Part shown: positions 13,422 to 25,529 of the stretch, piece after piece
Layout: every line of letters starts with the position of its first letter
Numbering within the stretch: the first letter of the stretch is position 1
Origin: Hypericum androsaemum
Lineage: Eukaryota; Streptophyta; Magnoliopsida; Malpighiales; Hypericaceae
DNA: 64,000 nucleotides
NCBI GenBank assembly: GCA_963995505.1
Contig: OZ023185.1
Span: forward strand, 1,550,001-1,614,000
Reading direction: 5' to 3'
Position numbers and translations under genes: made by a program
The notes under the pieces: generated by a model
Database searches by the model: none
Told to the model about the DNA's origin: nothing
What the model saw: only the letters and a program-made list of their open reading frames with translations

Positions 13422-13477
<56 letters not shown>
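13422..13477. repeat. (AT)28 microsatellite
   Basis: A pure 56-bp AT dinucleotide run lies about 250 bp upstream of the dioxygenase start codon. Such tracts vary in length between individuals and could be a marker. Confidence 0.97.
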
Positions 13478-13480
<3 letters not shown>

Positions 13481-13620
13481 AGCACGATCTTGCTTCTTCG
13501 AGTAAACAAATATTTCTTTTCCAAGTGGTGGAGAACTTTGGGCCCTTACACATATCCCGATACACGATTCATACCTAGATTAGTCGGCTCAATAACTAGT
13601 TTATTGCACCTTTTTCTCCC

Positions 13621-13628
13621 TATAAATA
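13621..13628 (+). promoter_or_regulatory. TATA box of the dioxygenase gene
   Basis: TATAAATA lies 103 bp before the ATG at 13731, in a TC-rich context, leaving a leader of about 70-80 bases. Inferred from position and sequence only. Confidence 0.6.
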
Positions 13629-13730
13629 CTATGACTTGTTGCTTCACTTGGATACAAACCCAACAAAGCAATCACATTATAATTGAGCTGATCTTATAGA
13701 CATATTGCTGAATCGATATACATTAATCCT

Positions 13731-15589
13731 ATGGCTCCTGCACCCATTTCTCCAATCAGAGTTGGCCACATAGATGATGTTCAGGAGCTGAGGAGGTTTA
13801 AGCCCACAACAATCCCTGATCGATTCGTTAGGGGCATAGCAGAGAGGCCCTCACAATCAGCAGCCATCCCATTTGCTAGCCAAGAAGACATTCCCATTAT
13901 TGATTTCTCGAGGCTTGTCCATGGCAGCAAGGATGAGTTCTCCTGTGAAATGAGCCACTTGGCAAGAGCCTGTGAGGAATGGGGATTTTTTCAGGCACAA
14001 AAAACTGCTTACGCACTTGCTCGAACAACACAAAGTACGTTTGAAAAGACCCGAAACTAATGTTGTTGGTCCATGTGTATCAGGTGGTGAACCATGGGAT
14101 TGAGGTGAGCTTGCTAGAGGGCATGGAGAAGGTGGCCAAGGAATTCTTCATGCTGCCTATAGAGGAGAAGCAGAAGTATCCAATGGTGCCAGGGACACTT
14201 CAAGGATATGGACAGGCTTTTGTCTTCTCTGAGGACCAAAAGTTAGATTGGTGCAACATGTTTGCTCTTGGGCTTGTGCCCCACTTCATTAGGGACCCAA
14301 AACTCTGGCCCACAAATCCACCTCAATTCAGGTACTACTTTTTAGTTTTTACTCCAACTCTGTAGTTTTCAATAGTGTTTTAAAAAATGCAGTCAAATTG
14401 ATAAGAGCGCGAACAGGTTATGAAAGCGGTCATTTTTATAGGAAAAATGAAGGCGGTTTCAACTCCTCGATTCAATCAGTCAGATGGGTCGATTTATCTA
14501 GTTGGATTAGTGGAATTAGAATTCAGAACAAGATGCCCAAAACTGGAAAAAATAAAATTTTAATTATATCAAAAATGATTAAATGAAGATATTTGTTACT
14601 TATAAATGATAAACTTTGTAATGCATTATAGGCTTATTTATTTGATATTTTAATGTTAAATATCATTAAAAATATTATATTTTTGAAAAAATTATCAGTC
14701 CGATCAGACGGATTGTGGAGAAATATTATCATTATAATTTGACATGAAATTTGCAGCCAGATTGTGGAGAAATACTCTAATGAGATAAGGAAGCTGTGCA
14801 AGAATCTACTTGGGCTCATAGCCATGACACTTGGTCTAAGGAGAGACATTTTCGAGGAGATGTTTGGGGAGGCAGTCCAAGCAATAAGGATGAACTACTA
14901 CCCACCATGTCCAAGGCCTGACCTTGTCTTAGGCCTTAGCCCACATTCAGATGGAAGTGCCCTAACAGTTTTGCAGCAAGGAAATGGCAGCTCAGTTGGG
15001 CTCCAAATCCTCAAGGACAACAAGTGGGTCCCTGTCCAGCCCATCCCAAATTCTCTAGTCATCAACATTGGTGACACCATAGAGGTAACTTCACTAAATC
15101 AAGACCTAGAAGAATTGTCGGGACTCCAGATTTAATTACTGGCAGGCGTAATAATGGTATAAAAGTTTAACTTTATTAAAAAAAAACTTCACTAATATTT
15201 CCACCAAAAGACGTACATCAGCCGCCGATAAAGAATTGTTCTATCGTGAAATTTTTAACCCTGTTGAAATTTGATAGAGAAAATTTTGCGTATTTGTGTC
15301 GATATCCGAACAGGTTCTTACCAATGGCAAGTACAAGAGTGTGGAGCACAGAGCAGTGACCAACATGGAAAAGGACCGGCTTTCGATCGTCACGTTTTAC
15401 GCTCCTAGCTACGAGGTAGAACTCGGGCCAATGCGGGAATTGGTGGACGAGAGGAACCCATGCAGGTTCAAGAGGTACAATCATGGAGAGTACAGTAAAC
15501 ACTATGTGACCAATAAGTTGCAAGGGAAGAAGACTCTGGACTTTGCAAGATTAGAGATGGAAGAAGAGGCCCACGTTGGTCCTAATTAG
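13731..15589 (+). CDS. 2-oxoglutarate/Fe(II)-dependent dioxygenase, SRG1-like
   Basis: Exons are 13731-13994, 14084-14331, 14757-15084 and 15314-15589, giving 371 aa, the normal family length. The N-terminal DIOX_N region includes IPIIDFSRL and CEEWGFFQ joined to VVNHGIE. The catalytic fold carries the iron ligands H234 and D236 (SPHSDGSALT) and H292 (SVEHRAV), and the 2-oxoglutarate pair R302 and S304 (DRLSI). Relatives oxidise small specialised metabolites such as alkaloids, flavonoids or hormones; the substrate cannot be told from sequence. Junctions 2 and 3 are GT-AG. The first join keeps the conserved GFFQ-VVNHG only if the intron starts with GC (CAG|GCACAA), a weak donor. If that does not splice, reading through stops at 14060 and the gene is dead. 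Confidence 0.88.
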
Positions 15590-16773
15590 TGAGTGACATG
15601 GTTTTCAGGGTTTATGTTACTTGGAAGTTAAGATTAGTGTCCATGTCTAGAGCTATTTAAGGCTATTTGGTGTAGATTAAGGTAGAGTGTGAGGTTTGGG
15701 GGTGTGTACATATAACAAGATGGGTGTATGGATGGCCTATGGATTCTTATACTGATTAGTGTGTTGTGTTACTAATTAATTAATTCATGTTTGTAAAAAG
15801 ACCTTTCAATCATCGACCAAACTTTGCACAAGCTTATCAATAAGAGTTAGTATCAGTGGTAAGAAATTTTGATTCACTTAAGAAAGTTTTAAGTTCAAAC
15901 CTCACGAATATAAAAAATACTATTAAAAAAATTACTTCCTAAAATAAGGTCCGACAATGCTCAACTTTATATCATAGCTTCCATACAAACTTTGTACAAG
16001 CTTAACTTAAATTCAAGTGCTATGAAACAAGTGTTGTGGACAACACTGAACTATCAGATCAAACATCTCTAATACCAATGTAGACTTTTGGTATCTAACA
16101 TTATTAACTTAAGCCAAAGGGCATTCCTTCCAATGGCACAAGACTTTAAAAAATTACGGAAGTGTATAGTTCAATTTCTGACATGTATAATATTTATCTA
16201 AAAATAAACTTTAGAAAACAATATTACCTTAAAGCAATGAATTTTGTTCACTTATAGGTGGAATAATGGTCCAAATTTTTCTTTGTTGGTTAACTTTTTA
16301 CTTGTTCTAATAATTAAATTCTTAATATGAAAGAATCATGGGTATAAGTTGAGAAGCTCAAGAAAAGTTGCACCGCCTTTATTTGTTGAAGAATCCAAAC
16401 AGAAGAAAGAAATGGGAAAAGCGAAATTACTCCACTCTGAGAGTAAAGTGAAGCTCTTTTGGGTAGTGGGAAAGAAGATGGGAGTCCCACAAGAGTTCCT
16501 TTAGTGCCGGAGGTAGCAGTTGCACTAAGCAATCAACTTAGAATTGTTCCCGTGCAACTATCCCAGACGCAACGTAATTAATTTTATCAGCGTAATATAA
16601 CACGTTACTAATTTTATTAACATGACATGCCACTTTTAATTTGAGAAAAACGCAAACAAAATTGGTATCATTCAGATTCAAATTTAGACCAGGATGAGAT
16701 CGGACAATATCTAGATCAGGAGTCAACAATATGTCACACAGATAAAATTAGTGATATAATATGACACACGAGA
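15590..16773. other. 3' flank of the dioxygenase gene, with a possible SINE
   Basis: No gene is seen. Around 15840-15990 a tract with TAGTATCAGTGGTAAGA and AAGTTCAAACCTCA looks like decayed polymerase III A and B boxes, as in tRNA-derived SINEs. The rest is AT-rich. Confidence 0.4.
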
Positions 16774-17064
16774 TGTTAGGAATTCAGCAACTTGGGAACA
16801 AACCGCGCAAAGAATATGGATGCAAGAGATAACGTGGTTTGGCCTAATGCCTACATCCACGAAGAGGAAGGAGAACTTTTATCGATGAGTTTCTGAGCCA
16901 CAAAGCCATACAAAACCTTAGGGTAACATGCCTTTATATAGAGGCAAACCCTTGTACATCAAGTAAGCTATCTAGGTCAAATTAGGAGTTCAAAAGCTAG
17001 TCCAAATAGAATAGGAAACAAGTCCACAAATCGTTTCCTCTTTAATTTCTCGACATCTCTAACA
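16774..17064 (-). repeat. 3' LTR of copy A
   Basis: 291 bp, TG...CA ends, next to the purine tract at about 17065-17077. It includes a promoter-like stretch with TATATAAAGG on the minus strand. Confidence 0.9.
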
Positions 17065-17650
17065 ATCTCCACTTTGGCGAGAAATCATCCTGTGGACGAA
17101 CCATGAAGCTCCATCCGAACTTCAACGAACTCCATCTTGATGAAATACCGCCACATGAAGAACCATGAGAACTTGATAAACCAAACCGACTCTATCAGCT
17201 CCACCTTGACCATAGATACACCGCCATCAATAATACCATCTCAACTTTCTCACCACCTTTTTTCGTTCAATCGCATGGAGTCAGCCCCCAAGCTCGAGCT
17301 TCCGAGCTTGCTTGGCGTCTTTCCTCCAATCTCCATCGAACTCCAACTAGCAAGTCCACCTGCTGAAGCAAACTTGTGACCAATAGATGCGCTCTCTATT
17401 TTTCGGTCAACCCCATGCTCCGCAACCTCGAACTGCTTCTCCGCTGGACCTTCTTGCCTCATACCAATGCTACATGCCATAGCATACAAAGGGCAACCTT
17501 TTGTTCTACCAAGTAGACCCTTGACATGCCACGAACTCCACCGTTCGGCCTTGAGTGAGATACCTGATTCGCCCGTGGTGCTACCAACGGCTTCACATTC
17601 TCCATGCAAAACCTACCCAACACCGTTGACGTGCACGTCTCTTTAGACAA

Positions 17651-18964
17651 CTATAGCGGGAACTTGCTAACTTTGTCTCCGCGAATCCCAACTCCACTCA
17701 AACCATTCATGTCAAGCTTTCGCTCCATCACACAAGAGCTTTTCTCCCCTCTATCGGAACCCAACGATGTGACTCCATCTACAACAGTGTTCCCCACTAA
17801 CCTATAGGTGTTCCTAGCATTCCTTTCACCCTTCATCACCACCATAGCATCCTTCTCCACCTCTATTAGCCCGCCTACAACATTATAGTTGTACCCACTA
17901 TAATCCAAGGCTCCTAACGAGATCAAATTCCTCTCCAACTTCGGAACATGCCTAATCCCACACAATTTTCTCTCAACACCATCCCACATCTTGATTTGGA
18001 TATCACCTATGCCAGCAATTCTGCAAGTAGAACCATCACCCATAGTCACCATACCTGAATCAACGAACTTGTAGGTGTTGAACCACCCTCTCTTGGGCGT
18101 CATGTGGAAAGAGCAAGCGCTATCCAAAATCCAGGAATGAGAATGCTTTGGACTTGACAAAACAGAAAGAAGATCACCATCTGACCCGTCCGAATGTGAG
18201 GCCACATTCACGGAACCTGATCCTTTTTCCTCGCGATCCTGAGTTTTTTTTGGACAATCCTTCTTCACGTGCCCTTTTTCTCCGCACTCGAAGCAATTTC
18301 TCTTGAACCTCCTTGACCACGACTTGGATCCCTTCCTGTCTTTTGCCCCACTACGATCACCATGGCTACCACTCATAACTAGCCCTTCCGCTTGTTCATC
18401 GTCAATTTTCCTTCTTTGATGAAACCCCAGCAGAGCACTTGTGATATCTTCCAACACCAGGGACTCCTTCCCCCAAGTTAGAGTTGTAACCAAATTTTCA
18501 TAGGACCCAGGTAAAGAATTCAGCAGCAACAATGCCTTGTCTTCTTCCTCGAACTTCACATCAACCTTTCTCAAGTCGCTCACAAGTTGACTGAAACCAT
18601 TAATGTGTTGGCTCAAATCCGAGCCCTCCTTCATCTTGAGCCCGTACAATCTTTGCTTAAGATAAAGCTTGTTCGACAAAGACTTAGACATATACCTTGC
18701 CTCCAATTTCTTCCATACCTCAGCTGGTGACTCCTCATCCATGACGTGATACATCACATCATCCGCCAAGCACAAGCGAATTGTCGCCACCGCCTTGGCC
18801 CTCATCTCCTTCCACTCTTGCTCCTCCATCTTCTCGGGCTTCTTCTCCGAGAGCGCGATGACCATCCCTTGTTGCACAAGGAGACCCTTGACACGCTTTT
18901 GCCATAACCCAAAATTCGAAGAACCATCGAACTTCACAAGAGCAAACTTCGCTCCGTCCGTCAT
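17651..18964 (-). CDS. Gag polyprotein with protease remnant, copy A
   Basis: This 437-aa frame starts at MTDGAKFALVKFDGSSNFGLW, just after the primer-binding site; the longer in-frame extension into the LTR is ignored. It contains the Copia UBN2-type gag domain (LYGLKMKEGSDLSQHINGF, LLNSLPGSYENL), a CCHC zinc knuckle (CFECGEKGHVKKDC) that binds RNA, and a protease-like segment starting WILDSACSFHM. In Copia proteases the active site is D-(S/T)-(G/A), so DSA is plausible. The frame then decays before the integrase region. Of the copies here it is the only one with intact gag, so it could make capsid protein. Confidence 0.88.
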   Translation of the reverse strand: MTDGAKFALVKFDGSSNFGLWQKRVKGLLVQQGMVIALSEKKPEKMEEQEWKEMRAKAVATIRLCLADDVMYHVMDEESPAEVWKKLEARYMSKSLSNKLYLKQRLYGLKMKEGSDLSQHINGFSQLVSDLRKVDVKFEEEDKALLLLNSLPGSYENLVTTLTWGKESLVLEDITSALLGFHQRRKIDDEQAEGLVMSGSHGDRSGAKDRKGSKSWSRRFKRNCFECGEKGHVKKDCPKKTQDREEKGSGSVNVASHSDGSDGDLLSVLSSPKHSHSWILDSACSFHMTPKRGWFNTYKFVDSGMVTMGDGSTCRIAGIGDIQIKMWDGVERKLCGIRHVPKLERNLISLGALDYSGYNYNVVGGLIEVEKDAMVVMKGERNARNTYRLVGNTVVDGVTSLGSDRGEKSSCVMERKLDMNGLSGVGIRGDKVSKFPL

Positions 18965-18975
18965 CCTCCAACCCA

Positions 18976-18991
18976 AGCTCTTGATACCAAT
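18976..18991 (-). promoter_or_regulatory. Primer-binding site of copy A
   Basis: On the minus strand this reads TTGGTATCAAGAGC immediately inside the upstream LTR, matching the 3' end of initiator tRNA-Met apart from one extra A. It is the expected minus-strand priming site. Confidence 0.8.
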
Positions 18992-19282
18992 TGTTAGGAA
19001 TTCAGCAACTTGGGAACAAACCGCGCAAAGAATATGGATGCAAGAGATAACGTGGTTTGGCCTAATGCCTACATCCACGAGGAGGAAGGAGAACTTTTAT
19101 TGATGAGTTTCTGAGCCACAAAGCCATACAAAACCTTAGGGTAACATGCCTTTATATAGAGGCAAACCCTTGTACATCAAGTAAGCTATCTTGGTCAAAT
19201 TAGGAGTCCAAAAGCTAGTCCAAATAGAATAGGAAACAAGTCTACAAATCATTTCCTCTTTAATTTCTCGACATCTCTAACA
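18992..19282 (-). repeat. 5' LTR of copy A
   Basis: 291 bp with TG...CA ends, about 98% identical to the LTR at 16774-17064 by eye, indicating recent insertion. Confidence 0.9.
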
Positions 19283-19512
19283 CGATATAATTCAAGTAAC
19301 TTGGATTAGGAGTGTCACTTGATTGTCTATCAACTAAATAATTTGACACCTGGGGAGAGATATTAATACCACAAGGTAGTGATGTATCGAGACACGAAAC
19401 TAATATTAAAATAAACTGTAACATAATTTTCTAATGTATAGTCACTTACTAAATAGAATCCATATTCGAGGTTTGAACAATGGTAAATATCTCCTCTCCA
19501 AAGAACCATATA

Positions 19513-19866
19513 TATTTTTTGTCAAGAGGGAGGGGCTAAGTCGCCCCTAGTAGAACTTTATTCATTCAAAATAGGAAAGTACAACTGATCTCGAAAATAA
19601 TACGTCAATAAAGTCCCTTAATAATAAGGGCCGAATACCCATAGGAGGGTTACAAAAGTAGTGAGATCCTAAATTCAAAAGAAATGCCTGGTTGGCCATC
19701 CAATCGGCTGACGCATTTGCTTCCCGGTATACGTAAGGGTCTGGTTGTTGGCTGGTACCTCGCCACCACTTGGAAATCAACCTCCGAGATTACCTGTTTC
19801 AGCCCCATATCCCACGCGATTTTTAAGCTATACAACGCTCCCCATTGTTCCGCCTCCATACTGGTG
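19513..19866 (-). mobile_element. 5'-truncated LINE tail with RNase H remnant
   Basis: On the minus strand, fragments in two frames read AEQWGALYSLKIAWDMGLK then REANASADWMANQA, the usual RNase H end of plant L1-type LINEs. A T-run on the plus strand near 19513 marks the poly(A) 3' end. The GAGGGGCTAAGTCGCCCC stretch beside it resembles the end of the LINE at 61.5 kb. A frameshift separates the two pieces, so it is dead. Confidence 0.75.
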
Positions 19867-21343
19867 CAAATGCCTGAACTTGAGAAAGATTGAAGTGCCT
19901 ATAATCACATTGGTACCCCCTCCCCGGAGAAGTGTATTTCCTGTTATTTAATTAGCCGGAACTTGAGAAAGAGTGAAGTGCCTATAATCATTCCTTGGTT
20001 GAACTGCACCATGACGATGCAATTTCAATCAACCTACGGGCGAAATCGTATTCGACCACATTACTTCCAATGACATAATATAATTCAATCATGATCTAAT
20101 AAAATACATGATACCTGGTACACTATGCTCAATTATTTATTCATTCCAAACCCATTGAAAATGAGCTTTTTCAGTGTAGAATTATGTATTGGGTTGAAAA
20201 TATTGAGGGAGAATAACAAGCCACGATATGATTGTGTCTGGAATTAAGCAGACAGATGAGGGAAAGGGCAATTGCTGACCATTACATTGAGGACAAACCA
20301 ATGCAAATTATTATTTTCGATTAACCGTTAGTTAAAATGGTAAGAAATTTGAATTATTCTGGTTCTATTTAACTCTAAATTGATCTAAATTATTCTGGTT
20401 CTATTTAACTCTAAATTGATCTTTACAAGTATATATATATATATATCGGCAGATACCAGATATTAAATTGGCCATAAGGCCTTTAACCCCTAAAAAAAAG
20501 ATACCAGATATTAAACGATAAAAATGATTATTTTCACTTGGTAATTGTCACCACTCTCCAGCCCATTGGGAAAGGGAAAAACGAATCATTGCTTCCATTG
20601 TTATTGCCCAGTTACCATGCTTGACACGGAAAATAGAGACATGGAATCAGGAAGATCATTCCAATCGTGACTTCATAATTTGAGATTCTCTTGTTGGTTT
20701 TGGAAAAAGATAGGGTCATAATTCCAAAACTTTACAGAAGGTTACCTATCCCAATATTATTATCGCTCAATAACATTTAACATCAGAATTTTGATAGGAT
20801 CCGGTGCATTGGCACCGGTATCATCACACCCTTGAGATTCTCTTGTTAGTTTCAACTCGTAATATATTATAGCCAGTGAGTTGCAAATGGCAAATGTAGG
20901 TGCGGTAATACCGGTGTCTGGCATTTATTGGCACATGCATGTTGTCACTTTTCACTCTTACATTTTCTTAATCTCGTTTAACAACTAATTCGGTTTCGAC
21001 ATGAGTACATTACAAAAATATCAATTTTCCCATGTAATTACATTACTAAGATTCAGACACGAGACGGCTACTAAGAAATCGTCGTTGCATCTACAGTCTA
21101 AACTTTCCTTTTTTTGGTACTCCGATCATGATCCTATAAGGGTAATATAACGAAAGTTGATACCAAAACGAAACGACGCTGCAATTTCACATGTTTTGCA
21201 GTTTTACCTAATTCAAAATCAGATTAGTTGATATAACGAATATTCATATGTCAGATAGTTTCAAGAAAATACATGACAAAAAATTCTACATTGTTTATTA
21301 TTTCTTCTATAAAAATCAAAGCGATAGATGCCAGAGAAATAAC
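19867..21343. other. AT-rich intergenic DNA with small duplications
   Basis: No gene is seen. A roughly 32-bp direct repeat (GAACTTGAGAAAGA...) occurs near 19874 and 19962. A tandem pair of about 36-37 bp sits at 20350-20422, followed by a short TA run near 20431-20446. Confidence 0.5.
20350..20422. repeat. Tandem duplication, two units of about 36 bp
   Basis: AATTATTCTGGTTCTATTTA and the following bases occur twice back to back with almost no change. Confidence 0.8.
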
Positions 21344-22080
21344 TGTTGGAGAATTGGTTTATTAACCAAGGAAGAGATGGTCCAATACTTGGACTTTGGC
21401 CCAAATATTTAATTAGAAGGAGAATCCTAATTAAATATAATAATTAAGTAACTAGTGGACGACTTTGAGCTAATTTAATTGGAGATCACACCAATTAATT
21501 TTGGGTGTTTGTGATATCAATACGAAGCTTGTTGATAGAGCTTCGTAACGATATATAACACTTGCGAAAATTTAATTCTCGGGTGAATAAAAATTGGCTT
21601 TAAAGTGGTATGGCTGTTATTGAAATAAGCACAATCCCACATTGGTTAGCGCACCATGCTAAGACAAGTTTATAAGGGACTAAAAGTCTAGCATGGGTAA
21701 ACTGGTGGAGAAAGGAGAAGCTTCTCGCGCCGTCCGTCCATCGGGCCGGCTCGGCTCGGCTCGCGCGCGCCACGCCCTGGCTCGGGCTCGGGTGCGGGGT
21801 ATTCATGATTGCCATTTATTTCGGATTTGGAGGTCTTTGGCTGCCTATAAAAGAAGCCCTCCTCTTTCATTTCAAATCACCCCAGCTCTCAATCTCTTCA
21901 GAGCTTTCTACTTCTCCCCCTACAACATCACATCATTCTAGCATAAAAGAGTCGGAGGTCTAAGATTACGAAAAGTTTGAAAAAGTGTACGAAAGTGCTT
22001 CCTTTTGTACACTAGGTTGGGCATTGTACCTTGGGAGCTCTCTTACCCACGGAGGCCTGAAGCATATAGGCGGGTAATAA
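21344..22080 (+). repeat. Truncated 5' LTR of the defective Copia element
   Basis: It matches the 3' LTR up to CGGGTAATAA and then changes abruptly to pol sequence. It also lacks a segment of roughly 270-300 bp present at about 25960-26230 in the 3' LTR. Confidence 0.85.
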
Positions 22081-24942
22081 CCTTGCCCGATGTGCTGCAT
22101 GTGCCCGAGATCCGGAAGAATCTTATCTCCAGAGTGGTGCTCAACAAGAGGGGCTTTTGGCTCGTGTTTGAGTCTGACAAGGTCATCATGTCCAAGGGAG
22201 GGATGTTCGTTGGCAAGGGTTACTTGACCAACAACCTTTTTAAGATGAGTGTAATGACTTTAGCTCCCAAGGCTAAGTTTAGTGATAAGATTGATGTGGG
22301 TGCCGCCAATAAGGCTAGCACGAGCAATAATGTAATGAATGTTGCCGATAAGGCCAATAAGAAAGTGAAGGTTGCTTATTCTCGCAAGTCGTTACATTTA
22401 TGGCATGGTATGTGAATTATAAGTCTTTACAAAGGCTAATATCACTTAACCTACTACCGAAGTTTAACATCGATCACAAACATAAGTGCGAGACTTGTGT
22501 TGAGGTCAAGTACGCCAAAACATCTTGCCACTCAATTGAGCGAAGCACGGAACCGTTGGATTTAATCCATACCGATGTATGTGATTTAAAATACGTACAA
22601 ACGCGTGGCGATAAAAATTATTTTATAACTTTTATCGATGATTGTACGATATATTGCTATATCTACTTGATGAGAAGTATAGATGAAGCAATAGACATGT
22701 TCATTCATTATAAGAACGAAGTTGAGAACAACCTTGGCAAGAAAATAAAAAATCTTTGAAGTGACCGAGGTGGTGAATATGAATCCCCATTTGCACAAGT
22801 ATGTGCCGAGAATAGAATCATTCATCAAACCACGGCGCCTTATTCTCCCAAGCAAAATGGAGTTGCAGAAAGGAAGAATAGGATGCTTAAGGAAATGATG
22901 AATGCAATGCTTATTAGTTCCGGGTTACCAAAGAACTTGTGGGAGGAAGCTGTGCTTTCGGCCAACTATGTGCTCAACAGGGTACCGCACAAAAAGTTAG
23001 ATAAAATACCTTATGAATTGTGGAAAGGTCATGCACCTAGCTACAAATTCTTAAAAGTTTGGGGATGTCTCGCTAAGGTTCTAATTCTACCTCCTAAAAG
23101 GACAAGGATAGGACCCAAGACGGTGGATTGTGTGTTTATCGGTTATGCACAAGATAGTGCTGCATATCGATTTCTAGTACACAAGTCAGATAACTCTGAT
23201 ATCTATGTAAATACTATCATTGAAGCTAGGGATGCTTCATTCTTCGAGAAAATATTTCTTCACAAAGCTCAAACTGAAGTTGACCGTCAAGTTGACCAAA
23301 GTGGGAGCAATGTGGGGGGAGAGGAACCTCAAGATGAAGTTGAAGAACCTAGACGTGGGAAAATGGCTAGGAAAGAAAAGTCCTTTGGATCTGACTTCCT
23401 AACTTATCTGTTAGAGAAAGATCATATGACCTACAAAGAAGCAATGTCCTCTACAGACTATGCTCTTTGGAAGGAAGTGGTGAATAGTGAGATAGAGTCT
23501 ATCTTACATAATTACACTTGGAAACTAGTGGATCTACCTCCAGGTAGCAAACCACTAGGCCACAAGTGGATCTTCAAAAAGAAGATGAAGCCTGATGGTA
23601 CAGTGGATAAGTACAATGCAAGACTTGTAGTAAAAGGCTACAAGCAAACTGAGGGTGTTGATTATTTCGATACATATGCTCCTATCTCCAGGAAAACGTC
23701 TATTAGGTTAGTCATAGCCTTGGCGGCTTTGTTTTACCTGGAGATCCATTAAATGGATGTGAAGACGGTCTTTCTTAATGAAGATTTGGAAGAGGAGATT
23801 TACATGAAACAACCCAAAGGGTTTGTGGTTCTAGGTAAAGAACATAAGGTGTGTAAACTTGTAAAATTCTTGTATGGATTAAAACAAGCACCTAAACAAT
23901 GGCACGGAAAGTTTTATTGTAATGCTATCTAACGGATTTCAGATAAACCAATGTGATAAATGTGTCTATGTGAAAGGAGACGATAATGACTATGTGATAG
24001 TATGTCTCTACGTAGATGACATGTTGATCGTGGGTAATAATGATAATATCAAAATTACCAAGAGAACGTTGTCGCAAAATTTTGACAGAAAGATTTGGGA
24101 CAAGCTGATGTAATACTTGGGATGAAAATCACCAAGACTTCAGAAGGTTACACACTTTTCCAAGGTCACTATGTCGAAAAAATACTTGACAAATTTGATA
24201 AGGATAGCAATGTAATTGCCAAAACTCCTATGGAAGTGGTATCAAGTCTCTGCAAAATCACGGAGATAGTGTGCGACAACTAGATTATTCTAGAGTTATA
24301 GGCAGTCTAATGTACCTAATGGACTGTACTAGACCAGATATCGCAAACTCGGTAAATAGATTATCGAGATATACGAGTAATCCCAATGATGAATGTTGGA
24401 GAGCGATAGTTAGAGTCCTTAGATACCTAAGGTACACTGCTAACTATGGATTACACTATACGAGACATCCGGCCATTCTGGAAGGGTATTCAGATGCAAA
24501 CTGGATCTCGGACTCCAAGAATATAAAATCCACGAGCGGATACATATTTACAATTGGAGGAGCAGCGGTCTCGTAGAGATCATGCAAACAAACTTGCATT
24601 GCTAAATCAACTATGGAATCAGAATTCATAGAATTTGATCTAGCAGCTGAAGAGGCAGATTGGCTCTGAAGTTTCTTGCAGGATGTCCCAATGTGGTCTA
24701 CATATGTGCCTTCCATTAGCGTGCACTGTGATAGTCAGTCAGATATTGGAAGAGCACAAAGTAATGTATATAATGGAAAGTCTAAACACATACATCGTAG
24801 ACATAAATCTGTGAGAATGGGTGTAATTTTTTTAGACTATATAAAATCAAAAGAGAACATCGCAGATCCATTAACTAAAGGTCTAAAGAGAGATCAAATG
24901 GAGGTATCATCGAGGGGAATGGGATTAAAGCACACGAAATGA
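22081..24942 (+). pseudogene. Copia pol remnant: integrase, reverse transcriptase, RNase H
   Basis: In order: a protease tail (LPDVLHVPEIRKNL); a GAG-pre-integrase zinc region (LWHG, HKHKCETC) broken by a frameshift near 22410; the integrase core (LIHTDVCDL, PYSPKQNGVAERKNR) with an internal stop at about 22757; reverse transcriptase (WKLVDLPPGSKPLGHKWIFK, YVDDMLIVG) with a CAA-to-TAA stop near 23750 and frameshifts near 23910 and 24105; and RNase H ([30 protein letters not shown]). Every enzymatic domain is recognisable and every one is interrupted, so it is a decayed copy. Confidence 0.9.
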
Positions 24943-25529
24943 CCTAAACTCATTATGGCAACCCAACCTGGATCGTAAACCTCGATCTGCAGGTTCAATT
25001 GGACAACCGAATTGTGAGGCTAAGGTCGAACAAAGCACTCGGGAAATTGAGTTCCCTACTTATTCCTATGATGAAGAGTGATAGACATGTCTATAAGAAG
25101 GTTAAGCTTTTAATGATCCTTATACTTCGAGTATATATAAGTGGGGTATGACATGATACTCCTTATAAGAGATCACCTATATCGAATGTGAAGGGACCGC
25201 TTCTATGAGATGAGTTAAGGGTTAAATATCTAGAGCATTCGATAAAGTTTCTAAGGCAGTCCAGGGCCAAAATGAATAACAACGAAAGAACCGAGTAGTG
25301 GTTTGAGAAAGAGTTGTGTGAGTACTTTTATCTTGGTATACATATAACGTCGAATAGTTCAAGGCATTATGTCCACTGGTTGGCAAGTATATCCGAAGGT
25401 ATTTCACTAAGAAAGGTTCAAGGCTTTCAACCATCTTTCTTGATGCAACAAATTCTCGCAGAACTCCAAGTTGCATGTAGCATCAGTAGGCTCAAGTCAT
25501 ATATGCCATTTTGCATTCATGTGGGGGAT

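Larger units (their letters stand above)
16774..19282 (-). mobile_element. Gag-only Copia-type LTR element, copy A (2509 bp)
   Basis: Two 291-bp LTRs (16774-17064 and 18992-19282) bound it, running on the minus strand from TGTTAGAGATG to CCTAACA. By eye they differ at about six sites. The flanking 5-mers CGAGA and CGATA are a one-mismatch target duplication. A primer-binding site complementary to initiator tRNA-Met (TGGTATCAAGAGC, minus strand) follows the upstream LTR, and a purine tract (AAAGTGGAGA) precedes the downstream one. Inside is one gag reading frame with the start of a protease region and no integrase, reverse transcriptase or RNase H. This matches the TR-GAG type of non-autonomous element, which depends on a partner's Pol proteins. 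Confidence 0.9.

Noticed and set aside
13274..13699. 141-codon frame across the AT microsatellite
   Set aside because: It is produced by the Ile-Tyr reading of the AT repeat and lies in the promoter of the dioxygenase gene.
18976..18991. tRNA-like match beside the LTR
   Set aside because: It is the retrotransposon primer-binding site, complementary to a tRNA end, and not a tRNA gene.
18965..19078. N-terminal extension of gag into the LTR
   Set aside because: It would read across the primer-binding site and LTR; the downstream ATG matches the start used in copies B and C.
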